From assembly GCA_015143295.1 (NCBI GenBank), contig CM026565.1, forward strand, positions 15,808,041 to 15,872,040: a stretch of DNA of 64,000 nt, written 5' to 3'. The notes under the pieces were generated by a model that searched no databases, was not told the origin of the DNA, and worked only from the letters and a program-made list of their open reading frames with translations. The position numbers and the translations under genes were made by a program. Positions 33,254-45,299 of the stretch are shown piece after piece; the stretch's first letter is position 1; each line of letters starts with the position of its first letter. The DNA comes from Tetracentron sinense (lineage: Eukaryota; Streptophyta; Magnoliopsida; Trochodendrales; Trochodendraceae).

Positions 33254-35407
33254 TGTCGCGACCCAAAACCCACCCTAGGAGTTAGAGTGAATCTTGGACG
33301 ACTTAATCATTACTTACATGACTTGCTTGACGAACCAACCTGCAAAACTCACAGAACATATACAATAGAGGATAACAGCGGAAGCATAACTATAAAACAC
33401 AACGGAAGTCTAACAAACCTCTAAGTATATATACACATGGTCCAAGTTTAATACAAAAGAAAACAAAACAAAGAAAGTGCGGACATGCCCGCCAAAATAC
33501 ATGGATATAATCACTCATGCTCACCCACAGCTAAACCACTTAGAATCTAACACCACCTACTGATAACCCTCTACAGGAGGTTCCTCCAAAGGTTCCTCGA
33601 CGTACTCCTCCTCCACCCAAGGGCTAGGAGCACAGACATCAAATGGAGCAGCAGCTCCCTCAGAACCTGTCGACATAAGAAGTACGGCTGAGCATGGAAT
33701 ACTCAGCGGGTACTAAATACTAACCAATAGTCATAGTAAAACCATAGTAGTATAGGAAGCAGGAAGCATTTCACATATATAAAGCAGGAAACAATTCAAG
33801 CATATAAAGCAGGAATAATTCATATCATGACAATAAAGTAAAGGAGTACATAATCATGCTTGAATTCATAAAAGCCGATAAAACCCTTGAAAACACCGTG
33901 CACTTGACTTGACTTGACTGAAAATACCATTTCCTTGCTTGAAAACTTGTCATGTTTGTCTTATCTTATCGTATCATGCATGTCATGCCATGTCTTGTCA
34001 TGCTTGCTTGAAAAAGTAAACTACTTGTGAGGGAAGGGAGACCCTTCTTCCTAGAATGCTTATGCTTGTCATGCCATGTCTTGTCATGCTTGCTTGGAAA
34101 AGTAAACTACTTGTGAGGGAAGGGAGACCCTTCTTCCTAGAATGCTTATGCTTGTCATGCCATGTCATGTCATGCTTGCTTGGAAAAGTAAACTACTTGT
34201 GAGGGAAGGGAGACCCTTCTTCCTAGAATGCTCATGCTTGTCCTTCCACTTGTGAGATTTACTTGTGAGATGTCCTTGTGAGATGCACTTGCGAGGGAAG
34301 GGAGACCCTTCTTATGAAAATGTATGATTGTCTTATCCTTGCCAAAAGCGAGGTAAAACATATCGTAGGATATGCCCCACCTCTAAATCTCATTCTTGAA
34401 AGCCTTGGTAAATCATGTCATGCATGTGTGCTTGTGGAAGCGTGTACATACTTGCATTTAAATTTAAATGTGACATTTGGAGAGTTAACAATACATAACA
34501 ATCCATAGACATCAATCAATTGAGCAATTCAATATTTGTGTAATTTAGGGAAAACAAGAAGGCACACCATCATAACCCTAGCAAATTTCCATAAACCTTA
34601 AACATGAATTTTCTTAATTTCTTATTCATTTCATTCATCTTGGCATTTCATCAAACATGGTGTGTTCATTATTTGTTAACCCTACAACATGCTTTTCTAG
34701 GTGGGTTATACTCACATCACACTTGTATGTTTATTATTAGTACAATGCCCTTCCCCATTCATTCATTTCATCATTCACACGGCATCCATTCGCCAACATC
34801 CATCTCCATTTACCATACATACCACCCATCTCATAATATATATATATATATGAAGGAATACAAGAAGAAATAAGGAAAGGAGAGGCTATAACTAGGAGGG
34901 TAGTAAAAAGCACCGACCTTGATCAAGTGAGGAAGAAATCCCCCTTTTCAAAACGACCGTGAGTTGCTGCCCTAGCTTGAGGAGAGTGCCCCACACGAGC
35001 TTGAGCCGAGATCTTGAAGGAAAACGTGCTTGAGGATGGTCTAGGGTCTCAAACCCCTTAGATTTCTCTTCAAAATGGAAACCCTAGGTTTAGGAACCCT
35101 TTCTCCTCTCTTCTAATCTCCCAATTCTTCTAAGTGTTTAGAATGAGCCCTAAAGGCTCGGGGCAATCCTATATAAGAAAGGTATAACACCCTTATTCCG
35201 AAAATGCCCCCCCTAGTGAAAATTCTGCAAAAACGCGAGTACCGATCGATCGGTGGTAATGACCGATCGATCGGTTGCCTACCGTCGATCGGTTTCATAA
35301 CCGAGCGATCGGTTAAAATTTCACTCTCTGGAAAATTTCTCCATACAAAAATCTTGACCAGTCGATAGCCTCCGAGCGATCGGTTTTGGACCGATCGATC
35401 GCTCCAT
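33254..35407 (-). repeat. 5' LTR of element B, cut by the assembly gap
   Basis: Follows 25602 onward almost base for base. The minisatellite has three units instead of four (ACTACTTGTGAGGG near 34022, 34109 and 34196), and the palindrome array begins near 35240. Sequence stops at GATCGCTCCAT inside the array, where the N-run starts. About 230 bp of the LTR are missing. Confidence 0.93.
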
Positions 35408-35507
35408 NNNNNNNNNNNNNNNNNNNNNNNNNNNNNNNNNNNNNNNNNNNNNNNNNNNNNNNNNNNNNNNNNNNNNNNNNNNNNNNNNNNNNNNNNNNNN
35501 NNNNNNN
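35408..35507. other. Assembly gap (100 N)
   Basis: Exactly 100 N, the usual placeholder for a gap of unknown size. Missing content must include the outer end of the 5' LTR of B and should include the rest of element A (integrase and 3' LTR), since Athila-like sequence follows directly. The 76-77 codon ORFs over the N-run are meaningless. Confidence 0.95.
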
Positions 35508-36430
35508 AGGTTTGATGTTTTGGAAAGAAGACTTAAAGGGGAACAAAATTGTATTTCAAAAAGATCTCCTAATTCAGATGTTTAAGGGGTCAAAACATGT
35601 CATCAAGTGGAGGTAAGTGCAATTTTGGTTGGAATTTTGGAATTAGAAGTTTCTCTTTTGTTTTTCTTTCCCTTCTCTTCTTCCCTTTAGTCTATATAAA
35701 CCTAAAGTGAGAGACTTTTGGGGCTCTGATCTTTTCTCATTCTCTTTTCTCTCTTCTTCTTTTAGTTTTTTTTTTGAGTTATTTTATTGTAGTGTTTGGA
35801 ACACCATTAAGGAGGATGACAACTCCAATCATGGTGGGCTAAACACCTTTCTAAGGTTAGGGATTTGAAACATTTTTCCGATTTATGTGGATGATGTGGA
35901 TGGTTTGATCATTAATTTTAATTGAATAGTTCTTATTTTGGTTAATTGTTCTTCTCTATATGCTCTTTGATTTCATATGATCTATTGATATATGGAATGC
36001 TTGGATCCCCTGTGAGTTAGATACAGAGTACTCTTCAAATTTCTCTAATTATTCAATTGAATTTAATGGTCAGTGGTTTTATCGTATAATTTTCCATCTA
36101 GATTAAATCTTTATTTAATTCTAGATGTGTTTTCATCCAAATCTAAGCATAAAGAGGCATAGGTGGATTTTCCTGAAGCCTTAGACCTCTTTTTCATTGC
36201 TTTACAGTTATCAGTGATTTTTGCTCTATTCTCATTGAGTGGAAAATCGATTTTAAATCTCTCTTCTTTTTAGATTTCGTTTCCTTAATTCTTGTTGCAC
36301 AATAGTCAATCCTTGTGGATTCGACCCTGTGCTCACCAGATACATCAACTGTGTCACTTGTGCACTTGCAAGTATATTATTTTACTCTTGATTTTATGTC
36401 CATTAATTTGGATTAAATTAAGTTGTAACA
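35508..36430 (+). repeat. Athila-like 5' LTR, truncated by the gap
   Basis: A TATA box (CTATATAAACC, about 35691-35702) is followed by a pyrimidine-rich leader, and the unit ends TTGTAACA just before an Athila-type primer site. The 5' part is lost in the gap. Confidence 0.7.
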
Positions 36431-36436
36431 AGTTTT

Positions 36437-36454
36437 TGGTGTTGTTGCCGGGGA
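36437..36454 (+). other. Athila-type primer-binding site
   Basis: TGGTGTTGTTGCCGGGGA differs at two positions from the TGGCGCCGTTGCCGGGGA that follows the 5' LTR in Athila and Tat elements. Both changes are C-to-T. Confidence 0.8.
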
Positions 36455-36507
36455 TTGCAACGTGTGACGAGAACACGGGTTACGAAATTCTCCCATTCCC
36501 CATTCCC

Positions 36508-36660
36508 TCTAATTCTAACTCCTAACTTTTACTTTCTGCACCTGACTTCTAACTTTTACTTTCTTGCTCCTAACTTCTAACTGCTAACTTTTACTTTCTT
36601 GCTTCTAACTTCTAACTTTTAACTTCTAACTTCTATTTTCTTGCTTTTTAACTTGATTGA
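36508..36660 (+). repeat. CTAACTTCTAACTTTTACTT minisatellite
   Basis: Irregular tandem repeat of CTAACTTCTAACTTTTACTT and TTCTTGCT blocks in the untranslated leader of the Athila-like element. Confidence 0.85.
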
Positions 36661-37140
36661 AAAAAAAAAAAAGTCTGAATTTTTATTTTTATTTTTAGTG
36701 GAAGGTTGGAATTCCGTGCACCCTCCCACGGTAGGTAATTAAGCGGATTGATATTGCTCGTGTAAAACAGGTACATCTATTGCTTGCCTACTTGGAAACA
36801 GACATTGCTTTGCCTAAGTTCAGGAATTTCTTCACTTCTGGTAAACTCACTCATTCACTCTCGTTATTCTCCTACTTATCTTACATCTACTGTCAACTTA
36901 CAACCTAGTGGGGAAGCTCGGCGTATACTCTGTATACGTGCCTCGTCTGTCGCCCCTTTAGCTAGCTTGTTCGTATAGAAGACTTATAGGAGGTGCATGT
37001 ATTCTTGTTTGAATCCCTGACTTTCCCTTTGAGTTCTCTCATTTGTATGATCACGTGGAATCGAGATCACACAAGCCGCTTGAGGAGAACAGACTTTGAG
37101 ATTGAAGACTTGTCTAATAACTTGTTTGAAGATTCTGATC

Positions 37141-38175
37141 ATGTCTTATTCATCAGACACTATGACTGACAATGAAAGTGATCAGGGGGATAATGGAGTT
37201 CATAATAATCCACCAATGCTGACCTTGCTTGAATATTTGCAACCAACAAGGACGAGTTCTCCATCTTGTATGTTTTCCCACTGATGCAAATACTTTTGAC
37301 TTAAAACCGGGAGTGATTCAATTACTTCCTAAGTTCCATGGCTTAGACTCAGAAAGTCCTTACCTACACTTGAAAGAATTGATGAGGTTTATGCAACCTT
37401 GTGCAATCAAAATGTTAGTGATGATGTGGTTAGGTTAAAATTGTTCCCTTTCTCTTTAAAAGAGAAGGCCAAAAATTGGCTAAATTCTCTAAAGCCAAGA
37501 TCCATTGGCACATGACAAGAATTGACCAGAGAGTTTCTAAAAAAATTCTTCCCTACCCATAAGACTAATACTCTTAGGAGGAACATCATGAATTTCTCCC
37601 AAAAGGAGAATGAAACTTTTTTCCAATGTTGGGAACGTTTCAAAGAATTATTGTTGACTTGCCCCCATCATGGCTACGAGACATGGCGCACCGTTAGTTT
37701 TTTCTATGAAGGTTTAACCTCTCAAATGCACCAGTTTGTAGAGATGATGTGCAATGGTGAGTTTCTAAATAAAGATCCCGAAGAGGCTTGAGATTATTTT
37801 GACCAATTAGCTGAAAATGCCAAATCTTGGGATAACACTGATAGGTCAGATAAGACCAAGCCTAATGTCATGACTAAGGGAGGTATGTACCTCTGAAAGA
37901 AGAGAATAATGATGTGAATGCCAAAATAGCCAGTTTGACCAGAAAAGTAGAAGCCATGGAACTATGAAAGTAAACTCAATTAAGGCCACTGAAAAAGTGG
38001 AAGATGTTTGTGGCATATGCGAGACTAATGTACACCGAACTCAGGATTGTCCAACAATCCCAGCTTTTCAAGAGGTGTTACATGATCAAGCAAATGTCAT
38101 GAACACCTATAAAAGGCCTTTTTCTTCTCCCTACTCGGAAACTTACAATCTTAAGATGCCCCAAGATAGATGAGG
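37141..38175 (+). pseudogene. Athila-like gag, frameshifted
   Basis: Three frames together trace an Athila gag. The N-terminus is at 37141 (MSYSSDTMTDNESD). A middle part (GVIQLLPKFHGLDSESPYLH) lies near 37310-37370. The strongest part is 37522-37791 (KKFFPTHKTNTLRRNIMNF, ETFFQCWERFKELLLTCPHH, VEMMCNGEFLNKDPEEA). A CCHC-like knuckle (CGICETNVHRTQDC) follows near 38000. At least two frameshifts and several stops separate them. No protease or RT follows; the sequence changes to repeats at about 38160. Confidence 0.85.
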
Positions 38176-38770
38176 AATGGAGATCATTGTACTTGGTACG
38201 TCCCAATAGATGTTGGATAATTGAAAGTTGGCTTCAGGGGGTGGGGACCTCTGTACTTCGGTATGTTTCAACAATACTTTAAGGGGTGGGGACCTCTGTA
38301 CTTCAATATGTTCCAACAGACTTTGAGGGGGGTATGCCCCAAGACAGGTTGAGGCGTGGGGATCATTGTACTTGTATGTCCCAATAGAGCTTGGTTAAGG
38401 GTGACGAATACCCTAATAGGGTGGTGATCTTTGTATCTAGGTATGTCTCATGGGAGCGGTGACCTTGTACTCGGGTATGCCTTGATAAAGATTAAATATG
38501 ATGTTGTACCATAAAGGATGATGACTTATTTACTTTGGTATGCTCCAACAATACTTTGAGGGGTGAGGACCTCTATACTTCGATATGTTGCAATAAGACT
38601 TTGAGGGAGCCATGTCCCAAGACAGGTTGAGGAATGAGGATCGCTGTACTTAGGTATGTCCCAAGACAGGTTGAGGAATGAGGATTGATGTACTTAGGTA
38701 TGTCCCGAGATAGGTTGAGGAATGTGGATCACTGTATTAAGGTATATCTTGAGATAGTACAAGTTGTTGA
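38160..38770 (+). repeat. Degenerate tandem repeat (GTACTTAGGTATGTCCCAA family)
   Basis: Variants of 'AGGTTGAGGAATGAGGATC' and 'TGTACTTAGGTATGTCCCAA' recur at irregular 40-110 bp spacing. The array begins directly at the end of the Athila gag frame and has no coding potential. Confidence 0.7.
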
Positions 38771-39602
38771 TTGTGTATTGAGTTTAATGACTCAAGATTG
38801 TAGGGAGTCGAAGGACTCAAGGTTGTACGAAGTCTAATGACTCAAGGTTTGATTTCATTTGGTGTAAGCCCGGTTGATCTCGATAGTTATCATGGTGGTA
38901 TGGGACGCCACGGTAACACGGTTTTTCGATGATAACGGATTCTAAAATGGATAACGAGTCTACAGACTCTAAATTGGATATTGAGTCTATGGACTCCAGG
39001 GTAAAGGTTGTACACGGGCAAAGGCCCAGTCGATCGAGTTTGCAGACTCAAGAATATAATGTGAGCAATTATCTGGAACGGTAACTTGGTGTCGTGAACG
39101 ATGATTGGATGAACTTGACAATTAGAGGTTGGAAACCTCAGAATATGGTGAAATAGCCCTGAGTGACCTCAGGTCACGACTTACGATATTATTATAATTT
39201 GAGGATTGAACTGTACTATTATATCATTATGGATGAATGTTATTATGTGTAAAATAATCTAGATGGACTGTGGATTTTGCTGGGCTCTATAGCTCACCCC
39301 TCATTTTATGTCCTTAGATTTTGAAGCGGTTGTCGATTGACAAAAAGCTACACTTAATAGATTTTGGAAAGTGTACGGGCGCATTAATGATGCCAAAAGT
39401 AAATGCTAGTGTAGCAAGTGAGGTAATGCATTTGCTTATGATGGGTTATTGTGATGACTAATTGTTATTGTGTATATAAGCTCATAAGAAAAATTAAAAA
39501 TTCGCGTATTTTCGCGGGTAAAGTCTTCCGAATGTGTGGTAATGACGACCGGACGCGCGTCCCATAATATGATTCCCTAAGGCGTGGGTTTGAGGCATCA
39601 CA
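38771..39602 (+). repeat. Gypsy LTR-like segment, 3' end
   Basis: The last part (TTCGCGTATTTTCGCGGGTA, then GGTAATGACGACCGGACGCG, ending GGTTTGAGGCATCACA at about 39602) has the look of the 3' end of a plant gypsy LTR. The start is not found; the repeat array before it may belong to the same LTR. No primer site follows, so it is a solo or broken LTR. Confidence 0.45.
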
Positions 39603-40240
39603 ATTCAAGCTTAGAGATCTAGGATTTCAAGAAAAAGAAGAATCCTACAATCTTCCAATTCCTTCTAACACAACCTAAATCATTTATGAACATTTATTAT
39701 ACTAATTACCATCATAAATACTACACTACAATGAATTTAATAAACCAAGGGAGTGTTCACTTTCCACAACCCTAAAGTTTTAGGGTTTCAAGAAGATAAA
39801 AAACACCCAAATGAGTTTGCTTCACAATCTTGAGCTTCACTTAGCAAGAACTTTGAATCTTGGGCCTCAAATCGCCTTTTCCAAGCTTTTCTCCAAGTTC
39901 CCAAACCCTAGTTTCTTTTTATCATTCTTCTCAAGGCTTCTCTCTTAGATTAGGTTTTCAAAAATGAGAGATTAGGTCTATCTCTATCTATTTATACTAA
40001 AAACCATTTTCTGTGCATACCCTTACTAATAATAGTGTTTGGTTAGAACCCAATGTTAAACCGTTAATGTGTTATGCTCATTTTAATTATTCGACCCAAG
40101 GTTAATAATTTCTCATGACCAAACAACACACCAAATATTACTAAAATACCCCTATACTAGGAATTTATGAAAATACCTTAGCATTCAAAATTAGGAATTT
40201 CAAAATCGCTGCAACTAGCAAAGACCCCGTGCGATGCATG
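39603..40240 (-). repeat. Probable LTR fragment on the minus strand
   Basis: On the minus strand a TATA-like TAGTATAAATAGATAG (plus-strand about 39985-40000) is followed by AAAACCTAATCTAAGAGAG and CTAGGGTTTGGG leader-like sequence, similar in style to the transcribed starts of LTRs A and B. Boundaries are unclear. Confidence 0.35.
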
Positions 40241-40689
40241 GGTGTGAATAACAAAAATCAAATCATATATTAGAATTAACCACTCATAAGATAAACTTTC
40301 CTATAATTTATTTATTATTCCTCTTATCGCAGTCCCCCAAAATCCATCCCATGAATTGACAAGTCTCTCTAAACCTCTTATCACAGTCTTCTAAAATCCA
40401 TCCAATAGATAGCACACCTCTACATTCATTCTCTCTCTCTCTCTCTCTTAATTATCACAATTTCTTAAAATCCCTCCAATGAATCAATATGTCTCTACAT
40501 TCTCTCTGTATCCCACGTATCACAATCCCTTAAAATTACTCTCATTTTTAGAGGTGCCACATCGACACTCGTAGAATTTCAGGGACCGGAGTTTAGAGAT
40601 TAAAATTACTTCTTTTTAGATTTGCCACATTAGCACGGGTAAAATTTTAGGGATTGAAGTTTGGAGATCAAAGGCGAGAGTCTTATTTC
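40241..40689. other. AT-rich, no gene
   Basis: Contains a (TC)n tract (about 40431-40449) and phrases such as GAGGTGCCACATCGACAC that recur in the Helitron-like sequence nearby. No ORF of interest. Confidence 0.4.
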
Positions 40690-41228
40690 TTTATACTAGA
40701 AGAAATCCCATGCGATGCACCGGCAATAATTTAAGAATATTTAAAATTAAATAATTTTATTTATTTATTTAAACATGAAGCAGTAAATCTTAAGAATATT
40801 TAATAAATTTTATTTTCAATAATCTGACTTTTTTTATTTAATAGACTTTATTATTTGTATTTATTAACTGATTTTATAATAATAATAATATTTAATATAA
40901 AATCATAAGTTGTTTAATATTAAACTTAAATTAATACACCCTAGAATTGGAGATAAGAGAGGACTCTACAATAGTAGAGATAGAGAGGGTTCTATGATGA
41001 GATAGTGGGTCTCAAACCTACTTGCAAGAGTTGGAGATAAGAGAAGACTTTACAATAGTGGAAATAGAGAAGGCTTTATGATGAGATAGTAGGTCCCAAA
41101 CCTGAACGATGAAGATTAAAAAAAAAAACCATGTGTCATCTCTAAAATAAAACTTGTAGGATTGAAAGGATGATAGTTTGGAGAGAAAAGGGAGACATTC
41201 TTATTTCTATATAGTATAGTAGTAGATT
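40690..41228 (-). mobile_element. Helitron-like non-autonomous element (tentative)
   Basis: The right edge read on the minus strand, TCTACTACTATACTATATAG (about 41206-41225), resembles the TC... start of plant Helitrons. The left part carries TATACTAGAAGAAATCCCAT and GCGATGCACCGGC, a phrase common in such repeats; a relative is at 40225-40245. A clear CTRR end with hairpin was not identified. Confidence 0.35.
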
Positions 41229-41640
41229 AAGGAGTGTGCTCAAGGAGCTTTGATATGAGCTGAATCAAGGGCTGCTCACGTTAGACTTGTTTAAACATTC
41301 AAGCTTTAAATAAAGGAACCAAGTTATAACCGAATTTCATGGGTATGTTAACTACTTCCTTTCTATTTAAGTAGCCAAATCACAATTAATTTTTTCTAAA
41401 AATCAAGGATGGGTGAGTGAATCTTAACCACAATTAAGGGATGTCAAAAGAGACACATGACGACCAATGTTTAAGAGAGGGCATCCACCAATGAAATGGT
41501 GCCTTTGATTTGGCAAATAGATTTCATGGGTACGCCTATTACTACTCTAAATAGGAAGCTTGGCTTGACTCGCTCTAGCATGCAATGTCTTGGCTCGAAC
41601 AAACAGAGCTGATAAGCCCATTGGACTGAGACCCAGTAGT
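41229..41640. other. Upstream region of the host gene
   Basis: Holds MITE-like debris around 41340-41555 (TTTCATGGGTA repeated, ACCAATGAAATGG), related to the fold-back MITE near 6700. The promoter of the host gene should lie at its right end, but no clear TATA box is seen. Confidence 0.35.
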
Positions 41641-41839
41641 ACAGATGAGGAGATACGTGTCTTCTTTTGATTGGTCTATGGGAACCCTAATACAGAAATT
41701 GGTATACAGTAGCGCCCAGAGGATTTGCAATCAGAGTGGTTTTAAAGAAGCCATTTTTGTCCTTCTACATATCGTTTCTCGGGGACTCTCTCCTCCTCTG
41801 TATTCAGGAACTCGGGATTTTGAGGGTAGACGCAGAGGA

Positions 41840-41914
41840 ATGGAGAGCGACATGGAAGAATCCTCGAAGAAGAGCGCAATGAAAAAACCACTCTCGAGTG
41901 ACTCTTCCCGCAAG
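41840..41914 (+). CDS. Exon 1 of a host gene, tentatively CENP-O (Mcm21)-like
   Basis: ATG at 41840 opens 25 codons (MESDMEESSKKSAMKKPLSS then DSSRK) and ends at a good donor, CGCAAG|GTTAGT, phase 0. Exons at 47555, 57052 and 57200 continue in compatible phase, giving QLEQLKGRTCA, NFIQEEDIRSDTTRAR and SNVLKRHEQLTERLS. From memory this charged, coiled-coil-like N-terminus resembles the plant CENP-O family, a subunit of the inner kinetochore COMA complex that acts at centromeres. That identification is a recollection, not a search. The conserved RWD domain would lie in later exons beyond the window. The frame is open upstream to 41645, but a Met followed by an acidic/basic stretch is the more natural start. 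Confidence 0.55.
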
Positions 41915-42599
41915 GTTAGTCCATCCCGTTTGATTATCCATTCCCAATCTATCTGTTAATTCTCGTTCTCTTTTCTTTTAAATCTTAATTCTTTATTCTC
42001 TCCTCTCAAATTTCCAATGACATTTCTCATGAATTCCAATAACATTGCTTCTGATTTACATTTTGTTATTGTTTTGAAATCTTGAGGTGGTATTGATTTT
42101 GCCAAATTTTGTTATTGCTGGATTATAAGTTGTAATATCAAATTTTCGTCAGCAAGATTTGAAATATGAAGTGTAGTGATGTATTGAATAGTTTTGAGTT
42201 ATTTGGTGTTGTGATTTACTCCGGGCAATGAGATAGAAGCAATTTGATAAACCAAGAATGAGAACACCAAGAGTTCACTGATGGGTGAACCTAAAAAGAA
42301 GAAAAAATGTAAACCGAACTCAAGAAAGAAAGAAATGAAACACTCAAGAACCATAAAGAAGAAAAAGATGCTGACCCAAGATCTCAAAGTTCACTGATGA
42401 GTGATATCACTTGACATATGAAGATAATTACTCGTCTTCAATAGGAGGAGAAAACTGAAATTTTGTTCTAAAATCATTGAAAAGTGAAAGCCTTAATCAG
42501 ATGATATATGCTCTCGTTTTATGTGTTATTTTCACCCAAAAAAACAAAACCCCAATACCTTGGTTGGTTCACTAGAAAATAGTGTGTGGAAAATAAAAA

Positions 42600-44057
42600 G
42601 GTGCTGCTACGAGCACACCAATATTTTCTAACTCTACACCAATTGTTAAAATTACTACTATACACCATTTGTTAAACACCATCTTTGTCTCTCTTGTCTC
42701 GGCCAAAGACTCCAACCACCATCCAAGTGGGAAGAGAGGGAGGATAAGTCTGGTGGCTCATTTTCCTAGAGCGGTGATTTAAGAGGGAATGGTGCTGATG
42801 GTTGAATTTGATGAAGAAGATTGTGCTAGGGTCTTTGGCCACCGATATCCCGATTGCTCGAGCTCGAACTCTGACGGAAACACTCATATCCTGGTCTTCC
42901 CTTACATTCCTCTCGGTCAGCAAGAAAATACCATCTAGAGTATATATTTGAAGCAGAGCTGAAGGGAGGGATTTTTGTGAGAAATCTCAACCAAAACGAG
43001 AGAAAAACGGCCCCTTCCTTTCAAAACCAAAAATCAGATTCAAAGAAATGGGTACATTCCAAGAAAGATTGGCACTTCTTGCATTGATGGCAAGAAGATA
43101 GACAGAACTGACTTTACATCAGACCATGTTTTAATTGAGCAAGATAGCATGCTCGGTTTCGAACTTCTAGAGGTGCCTTTCTCAAGGGTAGTTAACTGGT
43201 TTCCATGTTCTCAGACCCCTTTGCAGAAAAGAGTTTCTGATACTTAATTAAGGAAATGGGTATTGTTGTTTCTTCGAACACGGTCTCAAGCCAATGCTGC
43301 TCCGGAAATAAGGGATGTGGGTGCTTTTTCCAGTCAGATTAGGTTGTGTTTGATGCCCATTTCTGGGATCAATCAGCATTACGATAAATTCAACACATAT
43401 ATTAACTGAATCGGGCAATGTAAAAGAAATTCATGAAGATATCTGCTGAAACAAGGAGTAGAGAAAGCTCAGTTGCAGAGAAAAATTTCTCTCTGAAAAA
43501 TGCCTACTCCTCTATCTGCATGTCTTGTCGCCATATAGAAACTTGATAAGATAACCATCTTCTTGACACTAGGGACAGTCTACCATGTTGGACCAAATAA
43601 CCGATGCAGCCCCATTACGAAACCATCCATGGTCTATGATTACCTTTCTTAGAATTCCAACCCCCCTCTACTTCAACTCCAGTTTGAACAAAAATCCTTC
43701 TATTTACAAATATTTAAACCAAAAGCTTCTCTCCCATTTTCTCATATAGAACTATCCCAATTTTCTTTTCAGATTTCCTCTCTTCTAAGTTCTAACAATC
43801 TAAATATAAAATTTCCGAAAGAAGATGTAAGAATAAACCGCTACATTAACCAAATAAATAGAAATTGCCGAAAATTGGCCGGAGTGTGAGGCTGGCCACA
43901 TAAATAGAAATCCCAGTTCCAAATCTCCGGCGACTTAAGGTTGCTGGAATCTTTGGCCGGAGACAAGAGAGAAGAAGTTGGTATTTAAAAAAATGGTGTG
44001 AGCAATTTTAAAAATTGTTGCATAATCAGAAAATATTGGTGTGCTCGTAGCAGCACC
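42600..44057. mobile_element. MULE-like / Pack-MULE-type element with long TIRs
   Basis: The left end GGTGCTGCTACGAGCACACC (continuing AATATTTTCT) is matched by the inverted right end over about 30 bp without mismatch. Subterminal sequence also pairs imperfectly: TGTCTCTCTTGTCTCGGCCAAAGA near 42683-42710 against the complement near 43945-43975. The inverted repeats are therefore about 100 bp. Flanks AAATAAAA (42591-42598) and AAATAAAAT (44059-44067) look like the 8-9 bp duplication of Mutator-like elements. No transposase is present; the interior includes GC-richer, exon-like sequence at 42780-42925. Confidence 0.75.
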
Positions 44058-45299
44058 CAAATAAAATTGGAAGGAAATTTAAGTTTTCACAGTTTTGTTG
44101 CTGATAAAGTTGGTTGTGGAAAAGAAAAGTGAGAGAAAATAATTTTCTTTAAAAGTAAGGATTTCTTAATTGGAAAAAAAGAAAAGAAAAGAGTAGAAAA
44201 ATTTATTTGGCATTTTAATTTATACGGGTCTCATCATTGTTCTCTCCTCCCTCCCCATTCTTAGGCCCAAATATTGTAGTTCTAGCAAACTCACCGGTGA
44301 AACCTCTCTCTTTTAAACTACTTTGTTCACAAACATGTGGATTCAATTGCCCCCAGTGGCTTCCTGGCTTCCTCAAATCTCGTTCTCCTTCCCTCGTTCC
44401 TCAAATTTCCTTTCAGAAGGGCTCTGCTACTCCCTTTTCCAATGCAAAACAAAGGAGATGTGATGTTTACGTAGGTTTCATGTCTAGATTGCAATGTGAT
44501 TGCTTCTGTAAAATGTCTCAAATTGTAGGTTGAGATTTAGTGGATAGCTTGCTTTGTTGCATACAAAGAGAATTACCCAGATACTCAGAGCCACAAAATG
44601 CATGAATAATTTTATGAGTGACCTTTGTTGTTGTGGTTGCCATAAAATCAAGCTTTCCAACCATCTTAGTTTTGAGCATATTAGATACTTTTATCTGGAA
44701 AAGGATCTGATATTTTGACCCCTTTGCTGTTTGAGAGCAAGTAAAAAGTTTTTTAAAAGTTATCCTTACTGAGAAATACTTTGCGAGCCTTCGGGAAGAG
44801 AAGGATCTGATCGAGATAGTGACCATCTTCTTTGGATTTGAGGCTTTTGATGTAGGACTATGCAATGGCTTAAAATCTTGTGTGATGAGATCAAGATTTG
44901 ATTAACAAGAATAAGGAAAATTATAAAATTACAATCTTATCACAAATAATTAACCAAGAAAATTCAAGAAAACAATTTTATAACAATTCGAGGCCACGTC
45001 ACAAACCTACAATACGACCCTTAGTTATATCTACGAGGGTTGAATGAAATTCTATATTTCCACAAACTTAGGGATTAGCTCTCAATTTAATGTAGGTCTT
45101 CTAACCTTTTCTAGGTTTTGGAATTGTGGTGTTTTAGGGCTTCAGAATTGAATTAGGGTTTCGGTATTTCTATTTTAGGGTTTTGCAATTGCCGAAATCT
45201 TGTAACAACAATAAGGTAAAGTTGGGGGGCTGTGGTAACAATTTCAAAGATTGTAGGAATCTGCCACAACAATCATAATAAACCTAGGGTTTATTTAAC

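Larger units (their letters stand above)
25602..35407 (-). mobile_element. Element B: Ty3/gypsy chromovirus with uninterrupted gag and pol, nested in element A
   Basis: From right to left: 5' LTR (33254 to the gap), primer site, gag, intron, pol with protease, RT, RNase H, integrase and a C-terminal chromodomain, polypurine tract, 3' LTR. No stop or frameshift is visible in gag or pol, and the two LTRs differ by only a handful of substitutions plus one minisatellite unit, so it is a young copy. It lies head-on in the pol gene of element A. The left flank is GAACC; the matching right flank is lost in the gap. The chromodomain, tRNA-Met primer and 2.5-kb LTRs fit the Tekay/Del chromoviruses. 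Confidence 0.93.

Noticed and set aside
44237-44533. 98-codon ORF with a transit-peptide-like, S/P-rich N-terminus
   Set aside because: Could be a captured first exon, but no donor, homologue or partner exon was recognised; left uncalled.
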